DNA of 64,000 nucleotides from JBCDJG01 sp038748065 (GTDB taxonomy: Bacteria; Pseudomonadota; Gammaproteobacteria; Pseudomonadales; Halieaceae). Under the pieces are notes generated by a model. It made no database searches. It worked only from the letters and a program-made list of their open reading frames with translations, and was not told the origin of the DNA. Shown here piece after piece: positions 1 to 8,213 of the stretch. Each line of letters begins with the position of its first letter. Positions within the stretch are counted from its first letter, which is position 1. Both the position numbers and the translations under genes were made by a program. The DNA lies in assembly GCA_038748065.1 (NCBI GenBank), contig JBCDJG010000019.1:19808-83807 (forward strand), read 5' to 3'.

Positions 1-2
1 TC

Positions 3-512
3 TACGTCTCCGAAGTCATGTGGTGGCTGTACCGGCCGCTGACCTTCATGATCTGGGGCGGCGTTTTTGAGCGCTTCCCGAAATTGAAAGCAATGATCGT
101 TGAAGGGGGTACGATGTACATGCTACCGCCCTGGCTGCGGCTGCTCGATCACAACTACACCGATGTGCACTTCTCGGCCAAGCTGGGCGACTTTCGCTCG
201 CACCTGAGCATGGCGCCGTCCGAGTACTTCCGCCGTAACTGCGGCATTGGCGCATCCTGCATACAGCGCATCGACCTCGAAATTCGCGACGTCATCGGCA
301 CCGACCTGATTATGTGGGGCTCAGACTTCCCGCATCCGGAAGGGACGTGGCCGAACACGGCGAAGTACTACAAAGACACGTTCTCGGGCCTGCCGGAAGA
401 GGCTGGGCGCAAGATACTGGGCGAGAACGCCCTCGAATTCTACGGGCTGGATCGCCAGCGCCTTGGTGCGCTAGCCGAAGACATCGGCCCCCAGACCACT
501 ATTTTTCATTGA
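3..512 (+). CDS. Amidohydrolase family 2 protein, C-terminal part (5' end outside window)
   Basis: The reading frame is open at the left edge, so only the last 169 or so residues are visible. They match the C-terminal half of the amidohydrolase_2 (ACMSD/LigI-like TIM-barrel hydrolase) family. The segment GSDFPHPEG supplies the conserved late-barrel Asp that binds the catalytic metal, and IVEGGTMY is a typical preceding strand. Such enzymes hydrolyse or decarboxylate cyclic or carboxylated intermediates in the cytoplasm. It is followed 31 bases later by a Rieske oxygenase gene, so it probably belongs to the same catabolic operon. The substrate cannot be read from the sequence. Confidence 0.85.
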   Translation, partial: YVSEVMWWLYRPLTFMIWGGVFERFPKLKAMIVEGGTMYMLPPWLRLLDHNYTDVHFSAKLGDFRSHLSMAPSEYFRRNCGIGASCIQRIDLEIRDVIGTDLIMWGSDFPHPEGTWPNTAKYYKDTFSGLPEEAGRKILGENALEFYGLDRQRLGALAEDIGPQTTIFH

Positions 513-543
513 GCACGTCAGCAAGACGTAACAGGAGAACAGC

Positions 544-1515
544 ATGAGCATCGTTGAAGCCTGCGAATCGAAAACCAACTCAACCCCGGATTTCCCGATG
601 GGTTGGTACTCGGTGGCACGCTCCCATGAGCTGCGCATTGGCCAGGTCCAGGAAGTGGAAGCCTTTGACCGGAAGTTGGTCCTCTACCGCACCCGCTCCG
701 GCGTTCCCGTTCTGCAGGATGCCTATTGTCCGCACCTGGGCGCGAACCTGGCCGTTGAGGGTCGAGTGATTGGTGAGACGATTCAGTGCCCCTTCCACGG
801 CTGGCAGTACGGCGTGGATGGCATGTGCGAGCACATTCCCTACAGCGAGAAAATCCCGGAGCGCGCCCGACTGCGCACCTGGCACACTGACGAGAAAAAC
901 GGCGAGGTCTACATGTGGTTCCACCCGGAAAACACCGCGCCCCAGTGGGACCTGCCAGAGCTTCCGGAACTCGGTGACCCCAACTGGACCGAGCCCATGT
1001 ACCACGACCACCTGGTGCCGGCCCACGTTCAGGACATCTGCGAAAACTCCTGTGATCCGGTGCATTTCCAATACGTGCACGGCCAGGCCAACGTGCCGGA
1101 CTCCGAAGTGACCATCGATCCGGATGGACGCACCATGCACCTGCACTCGGAAATGAAAGATGTGGCTAACCCGAATCACCTGCATGCCACGACCTACAGC
1201 CCTGGCTTTGCCCAGGTGCGCACCACCTACGGGCCGGGCGCTGAGATGATCATGTACAACAGCCCCCAGGCCATCAATCGCAACGAAACGCTCATGCGCT
1301 GGACGCTGATCGTGCGCAAGGAGATCGAAGATCTGGCGGGCGACCAGGTCATGAAGGGCATTATCGATGGCCTGGGCGATGACTATCCGATCTGGGCCAA
1401 CAAAGTGCACAAGCGCCGCCCGGTATTTTGTGAGGGTGACAAGACCCTGGTGACCTTCCGCAAGTGGGTGCGCCAGTTCTACGTTACGTCTGAAGACAAG
1501 CGGATCAGCGCCTGA
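544..1515 (+). CDS. Rieske non-haem iron oxygenase, KshA-like alpha subunit
   Basis: A 323-residue ring-hydroxylating-type oxygenase. The Rieske [2Fe-2S] ligands are visible as C62-x-H64 (YCPHLGA) and C82-x2-H85 (QCPFHGW). The mononuclear iron site is ENSCDPVHFQYVHG, with D171, H174 and H179. The short one-component layout resembles 3-ketosteroid 9-alpha-hydroxylase oxygenase (KshA) and related monooxygenases rather than two-subunit aromatic dioxygenases. It needs a separate reductase, and none is encoded nearby. An AGGAGA ribosome site sits just before the ATG. The stop codon overlaps the next ATG (TGATG), which implies translational coupling to the SDR. The steroid-like substrate is only an inference from family resemblance. 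Confidence 0.88.
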   Translation: MSIVEACESKTNSTPDFPMGWYSVARSHELRIGQVQEVEAFDRKLVLYRTRSGVPVLQDAYCPHLGANLAVEGRVIGETIQCPFHGWQYGVDGMCEHIPYSEKIPERARLRTWHTDEKNGEVYMWFHPENTAPQWDLPELPELGDPNWTEPMYHDHLVPAHVQDICENSCDPVHFQYVHGQANVPDSEVTIDPDGRTMHLHSEMKDVANPNHLHATTYSPGFAQVRTTYGPGAEMIMYNSPQAINRNETLMRWTLIVRKEIEDLAGDQVMKGIIDGLGDDYPIWANKVHKRRPVFCEGDKTLVTFRKWVRQFYVTSEDKRISA

Positions 1516-2393
1516 TGCAGGATTTCAACGCGAAGGTCGCCGTGATTACCGGCGGCGCAAGCGGTGTCGGCCGCTCTCTCGCCTTTGCCCTTGGGCGCCG
1601 CGGCGCCCACATCGTCGTGGGCGATGTCGATGCCGCCGCGATGGACGCTATTGGCGGTGACCTCGCGGCCGAGGATATCGAATGCGTGGTCCAGCGTTGT
1701 GACGTGACTGACGTAGACAGCCTGAACGCCCTGGCGGACAAAGCGGTCGATGCCTTCGGCGGCATTGATCTCGTTTTCGCCAACGCCGGCATCGGCGCTG
1801 GCGAGACCGGTGCTATGTGGGACTATTCCGAGAAGGATTGGCAGTGGTGCCTGAACGTGAATGTGTGGGGCGTGATCAACTCGATCCGCGCGTTCATGCC
1901 GCGCCTGGTGGCTTCCGGTAAGCCGGCCCATTTCGTCGTCACCGGCTCTGGCAATGGTGCTTACACGATCCTGCCTGACGCGCCGATCTACACGGCGAGC
2001 AAGGCCGCCGTGCACGCGATCACCGAGAACCTGCACTACCAGGTTCAGGCGGGCGGCCTGCCGGTGAAGGTCAGCGCGCTCTTCCCCGGCCCCCATGTGG
2101 TTGACACTGGCCTGTTTAACTCCGGCCGAGTGCGCCCGGAGGACCTCAAGAAAGATGTCGAAGGTAACGAATCCGGCATCAACTCCGTGGATGACATGAA
2201 AAAGATGTGCGAAGAGTTCGGCATCGAACTGCAGGTTACGCATCCGGACGAAGTGGCCGAGATGGCGTTGAAAGGCCTGGAAGAGGATGCCTTCTGGCTG
2301 CTGGAAACCACAGCCGATACTGACGCCAAGATTCGCGCTCGCGCGGACATGATACTGAACCGAGACACCCCCGTGCCCGCCACCTTGGGCTAA
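1515..2393 (+). CDS. SDR family NAD(P)-dependent oxidoreductase
   Basis: A 292-residue classical short-chain dehydrogenase. The N-terminal cofactor motif is TGGASGVG (residues 12-19), the structural NAG is at 90-92, and the catalytic residues are S145, Y159 and K163 (YTASK). D37 at the end of the second strand favours NAD(H) over NADP(H). It begins within the stop of the Rieske oxygenase gene, so the two are co-translated. It probably oxidises the hydroxyl introduced by the oxygenase, but the substrate is unknown. Confidence 0.88.
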   Translation: MQDFNAKVAVITGGASGVGRSLAFALGRRGAHIVVGDVDAAAMDAIGGDLAAEDIECVVQRCDVTDVDSLNALADKAVDAFGGIDLVFANAGIGAGETGAMWDYSEKDWQWCLNVNVWGVINSIRAFMPRLVASGKPAHFVVTGSGNGAYTILPDAPIYTASKAAVHAITENLHYQVQAGGLPVKVSALFPGPHVVDTGLFNSGRVRPEDLKKDVEGNESGINSVDDMKKMCEEFGIELQVTHPDEVAEMALKGLEEDAFWLLETTADTDAKIRARADMILNRDTPVPATLG

Positions 2394-2431
2394 CAGATTC
2401 ACTCACATCGCAGAGCGAGAGGAATAACATC

Positions 2432-3211
2432 ATGACAAACGAAACAGGTGCACCCCAGGGCAATACCGGGGATATCGTCAACTGGCCAATGCTGAAGGTC
2501 GTCTACAAGACGGACCCGGACAAGATCGCGGCGCTGCTGCCCCCCGGCATCGAGCCCGGCAAGAACCCCCACGTCACCCTGACCTTCTACAATTTCCCCG
2601 TGCCGGACGAACCCGAGTACGGCATCCTCCAAACCATCGACGCCATCTATGACGGCATCGAAGGTGAGTATGCGCTGGGCTACGGCATTGATCAGGAGTC
2701 TGCCATTTTCGGCAGCCAGGAAATGAACGGCCAGCCCAAGTACCCCTGCGAGACCCACTATTACCGCCTCGGCCCTCAGGTCACGGCCCGCTGCACCCAC
2801 CAGGGCTACACCTTCGCCGAATTCAAGGGCGTCTCAACCGGCCCCGTCGACCCGCTGCCCGAGCACGACATGCACGAGTGGTGGATTAAAGCCTCCCGCG
2901 CCGTGAGCGTCGGCGGCCCGGCCACCGGTTTCGACTTCCCGCCCCACGTGGTCCACGTGCGCAGCCGTTACGGCACCGCCTGGCGCGAAGAAGTGCAGGG
3001 CGAACTGCTGCTGCGTGATTCCCCCTGGGATCCGCTGGCCAGCCAGTTGCCCATGCGCGAGCAAGTATCTGCCCACCTCTGGTGGCCGATCTTCCTGGAC
3101 CGCGAAATAAAGCTCGCCGGCCCCCTGGATCCCGAAGGCTTCCTGCCCTTCGCCGATACCATCTCTGGCTCTCGCTGGCCCGGCACCAACGGCGGGCCCA
3201 AGCGCGGCTAA
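2432..3211 (+). CDS. Acetoacetate decarboxylase superfamily protein
   Basis: A 259-residue protein of the acetoacetate decarboxylase fold. It has the N-terminal segment LLPPGIEPG and a GQPKYP segment at 100-105, where canonical enzymes have the GxPKK Schiff-base motif. K103 lines up with the catalytic lysine, but the neighbouring lysine that lowers its pKa is replaced by Y104. Members with altered active sites can act as aldolase-dehydratases instead of decarboxylases, so the reaction is open. The gene follows the SDR by 38 bases with a good GAGAGGAA ribosome site, and it is the last gene before a repeat element. Confidence 0.8.
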   Translation: MTNETGAPQGNTGDIVNWPMLKVVYKTDPDKIAALLPPGIEPGKNPHVTLTFYNFPVPDEPEYGILQTIDAIYDGIEGEYALGYGIDQESAIFGSQEMNGQPKYPCETHYYRLGPQVTARCTHQGYTFAEFKGVSTGPVDPLPEHDMHEWWIKASRAVSVGGPATGFDFPPHVVHVRSRYGTAWREEVQGELLLRDSPWDPLASQLPMREQVSAHLWWPIFLDREIKLAGPLDPEGFLPFADTISGSRWPGTNGGPKRG

Positions 3212-3223
3212 CACACCTCAGCC

Positions 3224-3440
3224 CTAAACCAGCTCCTCGATCGAATTTAGGCTCGGTCGAGGCGCTGGGGGCGGGGGCCCGCTTCCAAGACCGTGCGAGC
3301 CATGGAAGGCGAGCCCGAGCATACACGGACGTACCTGCTGCGTGTCTTGGAAGCGGGCCCCCGTGGCCAGCGCCGTGCAGATGAACCCAAACCTGAGTAG
3401 TCGAATCAGACACTGGATCCCTGCGCTGGCGGGGATGACC
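3224..3440. repeat. Repeat element: long inverted repeat plus a WIPAxAGM-type palindromic repeat
   Basis: Between the ADC-like gene and the MFS gene lies a structured non-coding stretch. A perfect 19-base inverted repeat pairs 3273-3291 with 3344-3362, and imperfect pairing extends it outward to about 3261-3374. The enclosed sequence translates to a peptide pattern that recurs as spurious ORFs in many proteobacterial genomes. Immediately downstream (about 3409-3440), the segment ACTGGATCCCTGCGCTGGCG belongs to the common repeat that reads RHWIPALAGMT on one strand and VIPASAGIQ on the other. This is probably a MITE-like or REP-like insertion. No second copy was noticed in this window. Confidence 0.7.
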
Positions 3441-4574
3441 TGCCTGGGCCTGGGCGCCGGCCTCGTCGGCATCTACGGCTTTTTCGTAGACCACCTGTCA
3501 AAAGAATTCGACGTCGGTGTCGCCACCCTGAACATTGCCCCCGTGGCACTGCTGTTAGTCCCCGGTTTTGTGGCGCCCTTCGTTGGCAGGCTGGTTGACC
3601 GGGTGCCCATCAGGCGTCTGCTACTGAGCGGCGCGACACTCGCGATGCTGTCACTGTTTCTGGTGAGTCGCTCGCCTACCCTCGCCCTGGCAGGGTTGTG
3701 CTTTTTGGGCTTTGCTGCGGGCCTGACACTCTATGGCCCGGTGGCGGTCAACAGCATGCTCGTAAAACTCTACGAGGGCCAGGAGGCGCGTGCGCTGGCA
3801 ATCGCCGCCATCGGCATCAGCCTGGCGACAGCGGTTTTGCCGCCGCTGGTCGGCAACCTGTTGGGCAGCCTTGACTGGCGGACCACCCTGGCAACGCTGT
3901 CGGTCGGCCTGGGTCTGCTGCTGTGGCTCGTGATTCTTGTCGGTATTCCCGCCGGCGTTGGTGCGAGTCAGGCGAGCGCTGACGAGACCACTGGCAACAA
4001 GGACCCTGCGCTTTACCGGCAGCGAACCTTCTGGCTGATTGGGCTCGGTATCGCACTGGGCTTTAACGCCGCCATGGTTCTCGCAATTTGCTACCCGCCC
4101 CATTTTATGGCCGAGGGCTACACCGCGGTGCAGGCCGGTTGGTTTCTGGCATTCACTGGTATCGCGGGCCTGGTAGGCAAGGCGGTGGTCGCCGGCATCG
4201 GTGAGTCTCTGAAGATGCAAGCCAAGTTTCTGGTAGGCGGCTTACTGTTGCTGCAGGCGAGCGGGCTCTTCCTGCTGTTAAATGCGGGGGGCCAGGGGGC
4301 CGTGTTGCTAGCCCTGGCGATGCTGGGTTCCGCCGGCGGAGCCTTTCTGCCGATGCATTCCTACATTAATAGCCGTTACTACCCACCAGAGAAAATTGGT
4401 CGGGTGACTGGTGCACAGATGCCACTGTTTTTACCCTTTGCTCTGGTCGGTCCGCCCCTGGCAGGGTATGTATTCGACCAGAGCGGCAGCTACCAATGGG
4501 TGTTGACTGCGCTGGTTGCGGTGTTGGTGCTCGGCAGCTGTCTCTTTTTCCTACTGCCCAGGCCGCGGGACTGA
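3435..4574 (+). CDS. MFS transporter, monocarboxylate-porter-like
   Basis: A major facilitator protein of about 379 residues and roughly 12 membrane helices. Features include GFFVDHLSKEF after helix 1, GRLVDRVPIRR between helices 2 and 3, and long hydrophobic runs throughout. The reading frame extends upstream to a GTG at 3342, but that part is translated repeat DNA (it contains RHWIPALAGMT). I therefore place the start at the ATG at 3435, where the first membrane helix begins; an ATG at 3381 is also possible. The repeat may have replaced the original leader. It plausibly imports a substrate for the upstream oxygenase operon, but this is inferred from position only. Confidence 0.75.
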   Translation: MTCLGLGAGLVGIYGFFVDHLSKEFDVGVATLNIAPVALLLVPGFVAPFVGRLVDRVPIRRLLLSGATLAMLSLFLVSRSPTLALAGLCFLGFAAGLTLYGPVAVNSMLVKLYEGQEARALAIAAIGISLATAVLPPLVGNLLGSLDWRTTLATLSVGLGLLLWLVILVGIPAGVGASQASADETTGNKDPALYRQRTFWLIGLGIALGFNAAMVLAICYPPHFMAEGYTAVQAGWFLAFTGIAGLVGKAVVAGIGESLKMQAKFLVGGLLLLQASGLFLLLNAGGQGAVLLALAMLGSAGGAFLPMHSYINSRYYPPEKIGRVTGAQMPLFLPFALVGPPLAGYVFDQSGSYQWVLTALVAVLVLGSCLFFLLPRPRD

Positions 4575-4635
4575 TTAACGCCCTGACTTGACGTTGCGTG
4601 GCCAAAAGCACTAGCGTTGTCGCCATACCAATGCC

Positions 4636-5490
4636 ATGGGCGATACCTTGATTAAAAAAATTCTCATTGGCGTGGTGGTTCTGCTGCTGGGCGCGGCAGG
4701 TGCGGTCTACTACGAATTGAAGAGCTCCGGCCTTATGCGAGACCCGGTTTACGATACTGTCGCGCCGGCAATACCAGAACTTGCGCGCCCGGCCATCCTG
4801 GTCTTACACAAGACGAATGGCTTCATCCATAAGGAAGGTTTGCCGGCCGCGACGGCCATGCTGGAAGAGCTTGCCGCTGAAAACGAATGGCACCTCTATC
4901 AGACGGATAATGCGGCGTCCCACAACGCGGCAGACCTCGCGCGCTTCGACGCGGTCATCTGGAACAACACTTCCGGCGATATTCTGACCCCTGAGCAGCG
5001 AACTGACTTCAAGGCCTGGTTGGAGCAGGGTGGGCAATGGCTGGGCTTACACGCTGCCGGCGGTGATCCTTCCTACGAGTGGCAGTGGTACATGGAGGCC
5101 TTGATTGGCGCCCAGTTTATAGGACACACCATGTCACCTCAGTTCCAGGATGCCGATGTGCTGACCGTGGAGCCTTCCAGCCTGACCGCCCACCTGGCGT
5201 CGCCCTGGCGGATTGCGCAGGAGGAGTGGTACGCCTTCGATCGCAATCCTCGTAATACCGGCTCCACCATACTGCTGGCGATGGATGAGTCATCCTACGA
5301 TACTGAAGAGCTGTTTTTTCCTGACCCTTCAATGCCCGGGGAGCACCCTATCGCCTGGATGCATGCGATCGGAGAGGGCCGCGCTATCTATAACGCCATT
5401 GGCCACACTGCCGTTACCTATGCCCTGCCCGAGTACCGGCAGTTTGTTGTCGCCGCGGTTGAGCTTATGCTGGCAAGCGGGCGTGAGTAA
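4636..5490 (+). CDS. ThuA domain-containing protein, membrane-anchored
   Basis: A 284-residue protein with one N-terminal membrane segment (about residues 6-24, ILIGVVVLLLGAAGAVYY) followed by a ThuA-like glutamine-amidotransferase-fold domain. Family hallmarks include LVLHKTNGFIHKE, WNNTSGDILTPEQ, GLHAAGGD and a conserved FIGHT motif. ThuA proteins are linked to disaccharide use through 3-keto sugars, but their exact biochemistry is not well settled. The domain probably faces the periplasm. It starts an operon with a small membrane protein, a Gluconate_2-dh3 subunit and a GMC oxidoreductase, overlapping the next gene by 8 bases. No strong ribosome site is visible before the ATG. Confidence 0.82.
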   Translation: MGDTLIKKILIGVVVLLLGAAGAVYYELKSSGLMRDPVYDTVAPAIPELARPAILVLHKTNGFIHKEGLPAATAMLEELAAENEWHLYQTDNAASHNAADLARFDAVIWNNTSGDILTPEQRTDFKAWLEQGGQWLGLHAAGGDPSYEWQWYMEALIGAQFIGHTMSPQFQDADVLTVEPSSLTAHLASPWRIAQEEWYAFDRNPRNTGSTILLAMDESSYDTEELFFPDPSMPGEHPIAWMHAIGEGRAIYNAIGHTAVTYALPEYRQFVVAAVELMLASGRE

Positions 5491-5746
5491 GGGCCTGCTT
5501 AAGGGGCTTGGCTGGGCGTTGGCGATCGCGCTATACCTTCGCTTCGGGTTGGAACCTACCGGTTGGTTTTTCTATGAGTTGAGCTTCAGCACGGGCGTTG
5601 ATGGACTGTACTGGGGTTACAGCGTTTTTCGGGGAGCCGGCTGGGCGATGAGCCAGTGGAGCCTGCAAAACCTGTTTTGTTTGGCGGCTGGGGCCCTGGT
5701 TGGAGCGCTGGTTTTTTGGCGCACTTCGCGCAAGGAGACGCTGTGA
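5483..5746 (+). CDS. Small integral membrane protein (87 residues)
   Basis: A longer open frame begins at 5213, but its first 90 codons overlap the ThuA gene. The credible start is the GTG at 5483, which overlaps the end of ThuA by 8 bases. The product has about two hydrophobic segments (GLGWALAIALYLRFGL and NLFCLAAGALVGALVFW) separated by a Trp/Tyr/Gly-rich loop. I do not recognise a family. Its stop overlaps the next GTG by four bases, so it is embedded in the ThuA/GMC operon. It may serve as a membrane anchor or electron-transfer partner for that dehydrogenase, by position only. Confidence 0.65.
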   Translation: MSKGLLKGLGWALAIALYLRFGLEPTGWFFYELSFSTGVDGLYWGYSVFRGAGWAMSQWSLQNLFCLAAGALVGALVFWRTSRKETL

Positions 5747-6393
5747 ATCGACGGGACTTTCTTCAGGCAGCCGCCATACTGGTTGCGGGAAACTCGGTGC
5801 TTCCGCCGGGTATAGCGCTAAGTCAGGAGCAAAGCGCCTTTCTTGCGGCGCAGCCATCCTATATTGATCAGCACGAGCTGACGTTTTTTAGCAAAGGGCA
5901 GCGCAATGCGATCACTACTGCCTCTGAGGTGATCATCCCTCGCACAGATACGCCCGGTGCAATCGATGCTGGCACGCCACGCTTCATCGAATTACTCGTC
6001 TCGGACTGGTTTACAGACGAGGAGCGCGCACCCTTCATGGCAGGATTGGCTGATCTGCTGGAGCGCGCGGGCGGAGACTTCGCCGCGCTTGCACCTGCTG
6101 GCCAGCTGGCGCTGTTTGAGGCGCTGGAGGAAGAAGCCTCTGATAGCTCCTGGTACAGCCTTGGCAATATTTTCCGCGTCTGGGATTTTGAGGCCCCTTT
6201 TATCTGCCAGCTCAAAGAGCTGACCGTGCTCGGCTTTTTTCTCTCCAAGGTTGGTGCAACCCAGGTGCTTCGCGACAACCCCATGGGTCGCTTCGACGGT
6301 GATGTGCCCCTCGGCCCGGATGATGCCTCCTACAACGCCAGCCCGACCCTGCCGACACGCAAATACTTTTACCAGGTAACGGATCGCTCATGA
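5743..6393 (+). CDS. Gluconate 2-dehydrogenase subunit 3 family protein, Tat-exported
   Basis: A 216-residue product. The start is the GTG at 5743, chosen because it gives the twin-arginine signal NRRDFLQAAAILVAG and overlaps the preceding stop. The rest matches the Gluconate_2-dh3 small-subunit family (ASEVIIPRTDTPGA, IELLVSDWF, FFLSKVGATQVL). These proteins pair with a GMC flavoprotein and carry it through the Tat system to the periplasm, as in gluconate, fructose and glucoside 3-dehydrogenases. The stop overlaps the ATG of the GMC gene (ATGA), which fits a stoichiometric two-subunit enzyme. Confidence 0.85.
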   Translation: MNRRDFLQAAAILVAGNSVLPPGIALSQEQSAFLAAQPSYIDQHELTFFSKGQRNAITTASEVIIPRTDTPGAIDAGTPRFIELLVSDWFTDEERAPFMAGLADLLERAGGDFAALAPAGQLALFEALEEEASDSSWYSLGNIFRVWDFEAPFICQLKELTVLGFFLSKVGATQVLRDNPMGRFDGDVPLGPDDASYNASPTLPTRKYFYQVTDRS

Positions 6394-8090
6394 AGGAAAC
6401 CCAATTCGACGCCATCGTCGTGGGCTCGGGTATCTCTGGCGGGTGGGCGGCAAAGGAGCTGGCAGAGAAAGGCCTGAAAGTCCTTGTGCTTGAGCGCGGC
6501 CGGGACATCCGTCACGCCCGCGATTACCTGGGCGAGCATGCGGGTACCTGGCAGATGCCCTACTATGGCCTGCCGGATAGGGAACTTGTCGCGCGCGAAT
6601 ACCCGATTCAGGGCGATGAGCCCGCCTTCTCCCATGCCACCCTGCAGTACTGGAATAAGGATCGGGAGAACCCCTACATCCGCAACGAGGAGAAGCCCTT
6701 CAAATGGGTGCGTGCGGATATGGTCGGCGGGCGCTCGGTGATGTGGGGGCGGCAGACCTATCGTTTTGCCGAGCAAGATTTTCGGGCCAATGAGCAGGAC
6801 GGCCACGGCATACCCTGGCCTGTGAGATACGACGATATTGCGCCCTGGTACAGCTACGTTGAGAAGTTTGCAGGTATTAGTGGAGAGGCGCGCGGCTTCA
6901 AGCAGCTACCTGACAGTGAGTTCCTGCCGCCGATGGATTATTTCGCCATTGAAAAAACGGCGTTGGCGCGCATCGCCGAGAAATTGCCCGAAGTGACACC
7001 CACCATCGGGCGAGTGGCGATCCTCACTCAAAATCATATGGGGCGAGCCGCCTGCCATTACTGCGGGCCCTGTGAACGCGGCTGTTCATCCGGCAGTTAC
7101 TTCAGCTCCCAGAGCTCAACGCTGCCTGCGGCTCAAGCGACGGGCAACATGACGCTACTGTCCGACATGGTGGTGACGCAGCTTGAGCACGACGAGACGG
7201 GAAGGCGAATCACGGCGGTGTCCGCGGTTAATACCCGAACGCGCGAACGGGTTCGGTTCAGCAGCAAGCTGGTATTCCTTTGCGCATCTACCGTGGCCTC
7301 CACCCAACTGATGTTGAACTCCGCAAGCGATAAACACCCCGCCGGACTCTCCAATCAATCCGGTGCGCTAGGCCATTACCTTATGGACCACGCCATGATT
7401 CGCCACATCGGCCTGATGGTGGATAACGTTAACAGCTACTATGAGGGCGAGAGGCCCAACGGTCTTTATATTCCTCGCTTCCGCAACAACTTTGGCCAGG
7501 ATGAAGACGCTGACTTTGTCCGCGGCTTCGGCTATCAGTGCATGCCATTACGCATGGACTGGCAGTCCTTTTTCAACCGTAAGGGCTTTGGCGCGGACTA
7601 TAAGGATGCGCTGATCCGGCCACAGCCGTTCTGGATATGGGCCTTGGGCGGCTTTATGGAATGCCTGCCCTACCGCGAAAACAAGGTCTTCCTCGACAAG
7701 CAGCGCACGGACCGCTTTGGCGTCCCGCTAGTGTCGACGGAATTCAGCTGGGGCGAGAATGAGCTCGCGATGGCACGGGATACGGCTGTGCAGGCAGCGC
7801 GCATTTACCGGGCAGCTGGAGCGCTGTACTGGCAGCTCGCAGGTGAGGACGAGCTCAGCGAGGGCGGCCAGGGCATCCACGAAATGGGCACGGCACGCAT
7901 GGGCCATGACCCCAAGGAGTCGGTTCTCAACCAATACAACCAGGCCCATGAGGTCGATAACCTCTTTGTCACCGACGGCTCGTTCATGACCTCTGCAGCC
8001 TGTGTGAACCCCTCGCTCACCTACATGGCTTTCACCGCTCGAGCCGTCGATTACGCGGTGAAGCGGCTCAATGAGGGAGCGCTCTCCTGA
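6390..8090 (+). CDS. GMC family FAD oxidoreductase, large dehydrogenase subunit
   Basis: A 566-residue glucose-methanol-choline oxidoreductase. FAD binding is shown by VVGSGISGGWAAKELAEKG (residues 10-28) with ERG at 36-38. The C-terminal catalytic region has HEMGTARMG and VNPSLTYMAF. A cluster C222-x2-C225-x2-C228-x3-C232 resembles the 3Fe-4S-binding motif described in bacterial FAD glucose dehydrogenases. It has no signal peptide of its own and probably rides out with the Tat-signal subunit encoded just upstream. With ThuA next door, oxidation of a sugar or glycoside at C3 is a reasonable but unproven role. No cytochrome c subunit is present in the operon. Confidence 0.88.
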   Translation: MKETQFDAIVVGSGISGGWAAKELAEKGLKVLVLERGRDIRHARDYLGEHAGTWQMPYYGLPDRELVAREYPIQGDEPAFSHATLQYWNKDRENPYIRNEEKPFKWVRADMVGGRSVMWGRQTYRFAEQDFRANEQDGHGIPWPVRYDDIAPWYSYVEKFAGISGEARGFKQLPDSEFLPPMDYFAIEKTALARIAEKLPEVTPTIGRVAILTQNHMGRAACHYCGPCERGCSSGSYFSSQSSTLPAAQATGNMTLLSDMVVTQLEHDETGRRITAVSAVNTRTRERVRFSSKLVFLCASTVASTQLMLNSASDKHPAGLSNQSGALGHYLMDHAMIRHIGLMVDNVNSYYEGERPNGLYIPRFRNNFGQDEDADFVRGFGYQCMPLRMDWQSFFNRKGFGADYKDALIRPQPFWIWALGGFMECLPYRENKVFLDKQRTDRFGVPLVSTEFSWGENELAMARDTAVQAARIYRAAGALYWQLAGEDELSEGGQGIHEMGTARMGHDPKESVLNQYNQAHEVDNLFVTDGSFMTSAACVNPSLTYMAFTARAVDYAVKRLNEGALS

Positions 8091-8167
8091 ATACAGAGAA
8101 CACTGTTCCGTAATTCAGTTTAAATACAGGAAATAATTTCTAGAAACCCCCTCGTAGCGCCTCAATC

Positions 8168-8182
8168 AGGCACAATGTGCCT
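8168..8182. promoter_or_regulatory. 15-base palindrome upstream of the class V aminotransferase gene
   Basis: AGGCAC-AAT-GTGCCT is a perfect 6-base inverted repeat about 30 bases before the ATG of the next gene. It is followed by CCTTTT. It could be an operator or a weak hairpin terminator for the GMC operon; sequence alone does not decide. Confidence 0.35.
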
Positions 8183-8213
8183 CCTTTTGCGACCTACACT
8201 AGGCACCATCGAC

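Noticed and set aside
580..1410. Long minus-strand open frame of 276 codons opposite the Rieske oxygenase
   Set aside because: A mirror frame of a GC-rich gene; the plus strand has full Rieske and iron motifs.
3342..3434. Upstream extension of the MFS transporter beginning with GTG
   Set aside because: The encoded peptide (including RHWIPALAGMT) is translated repeat DNA known as a spurious ORF, and the GTG lies inside an inverted repeat.
5213..5482. Longer version of the small membrane protein overlapping ThuA by 90 codons
   Set aside because: The overlap region has the codon pattern of ThuA in another frame, and a well-placed GTG at 5483 fits the tight operon spacing.
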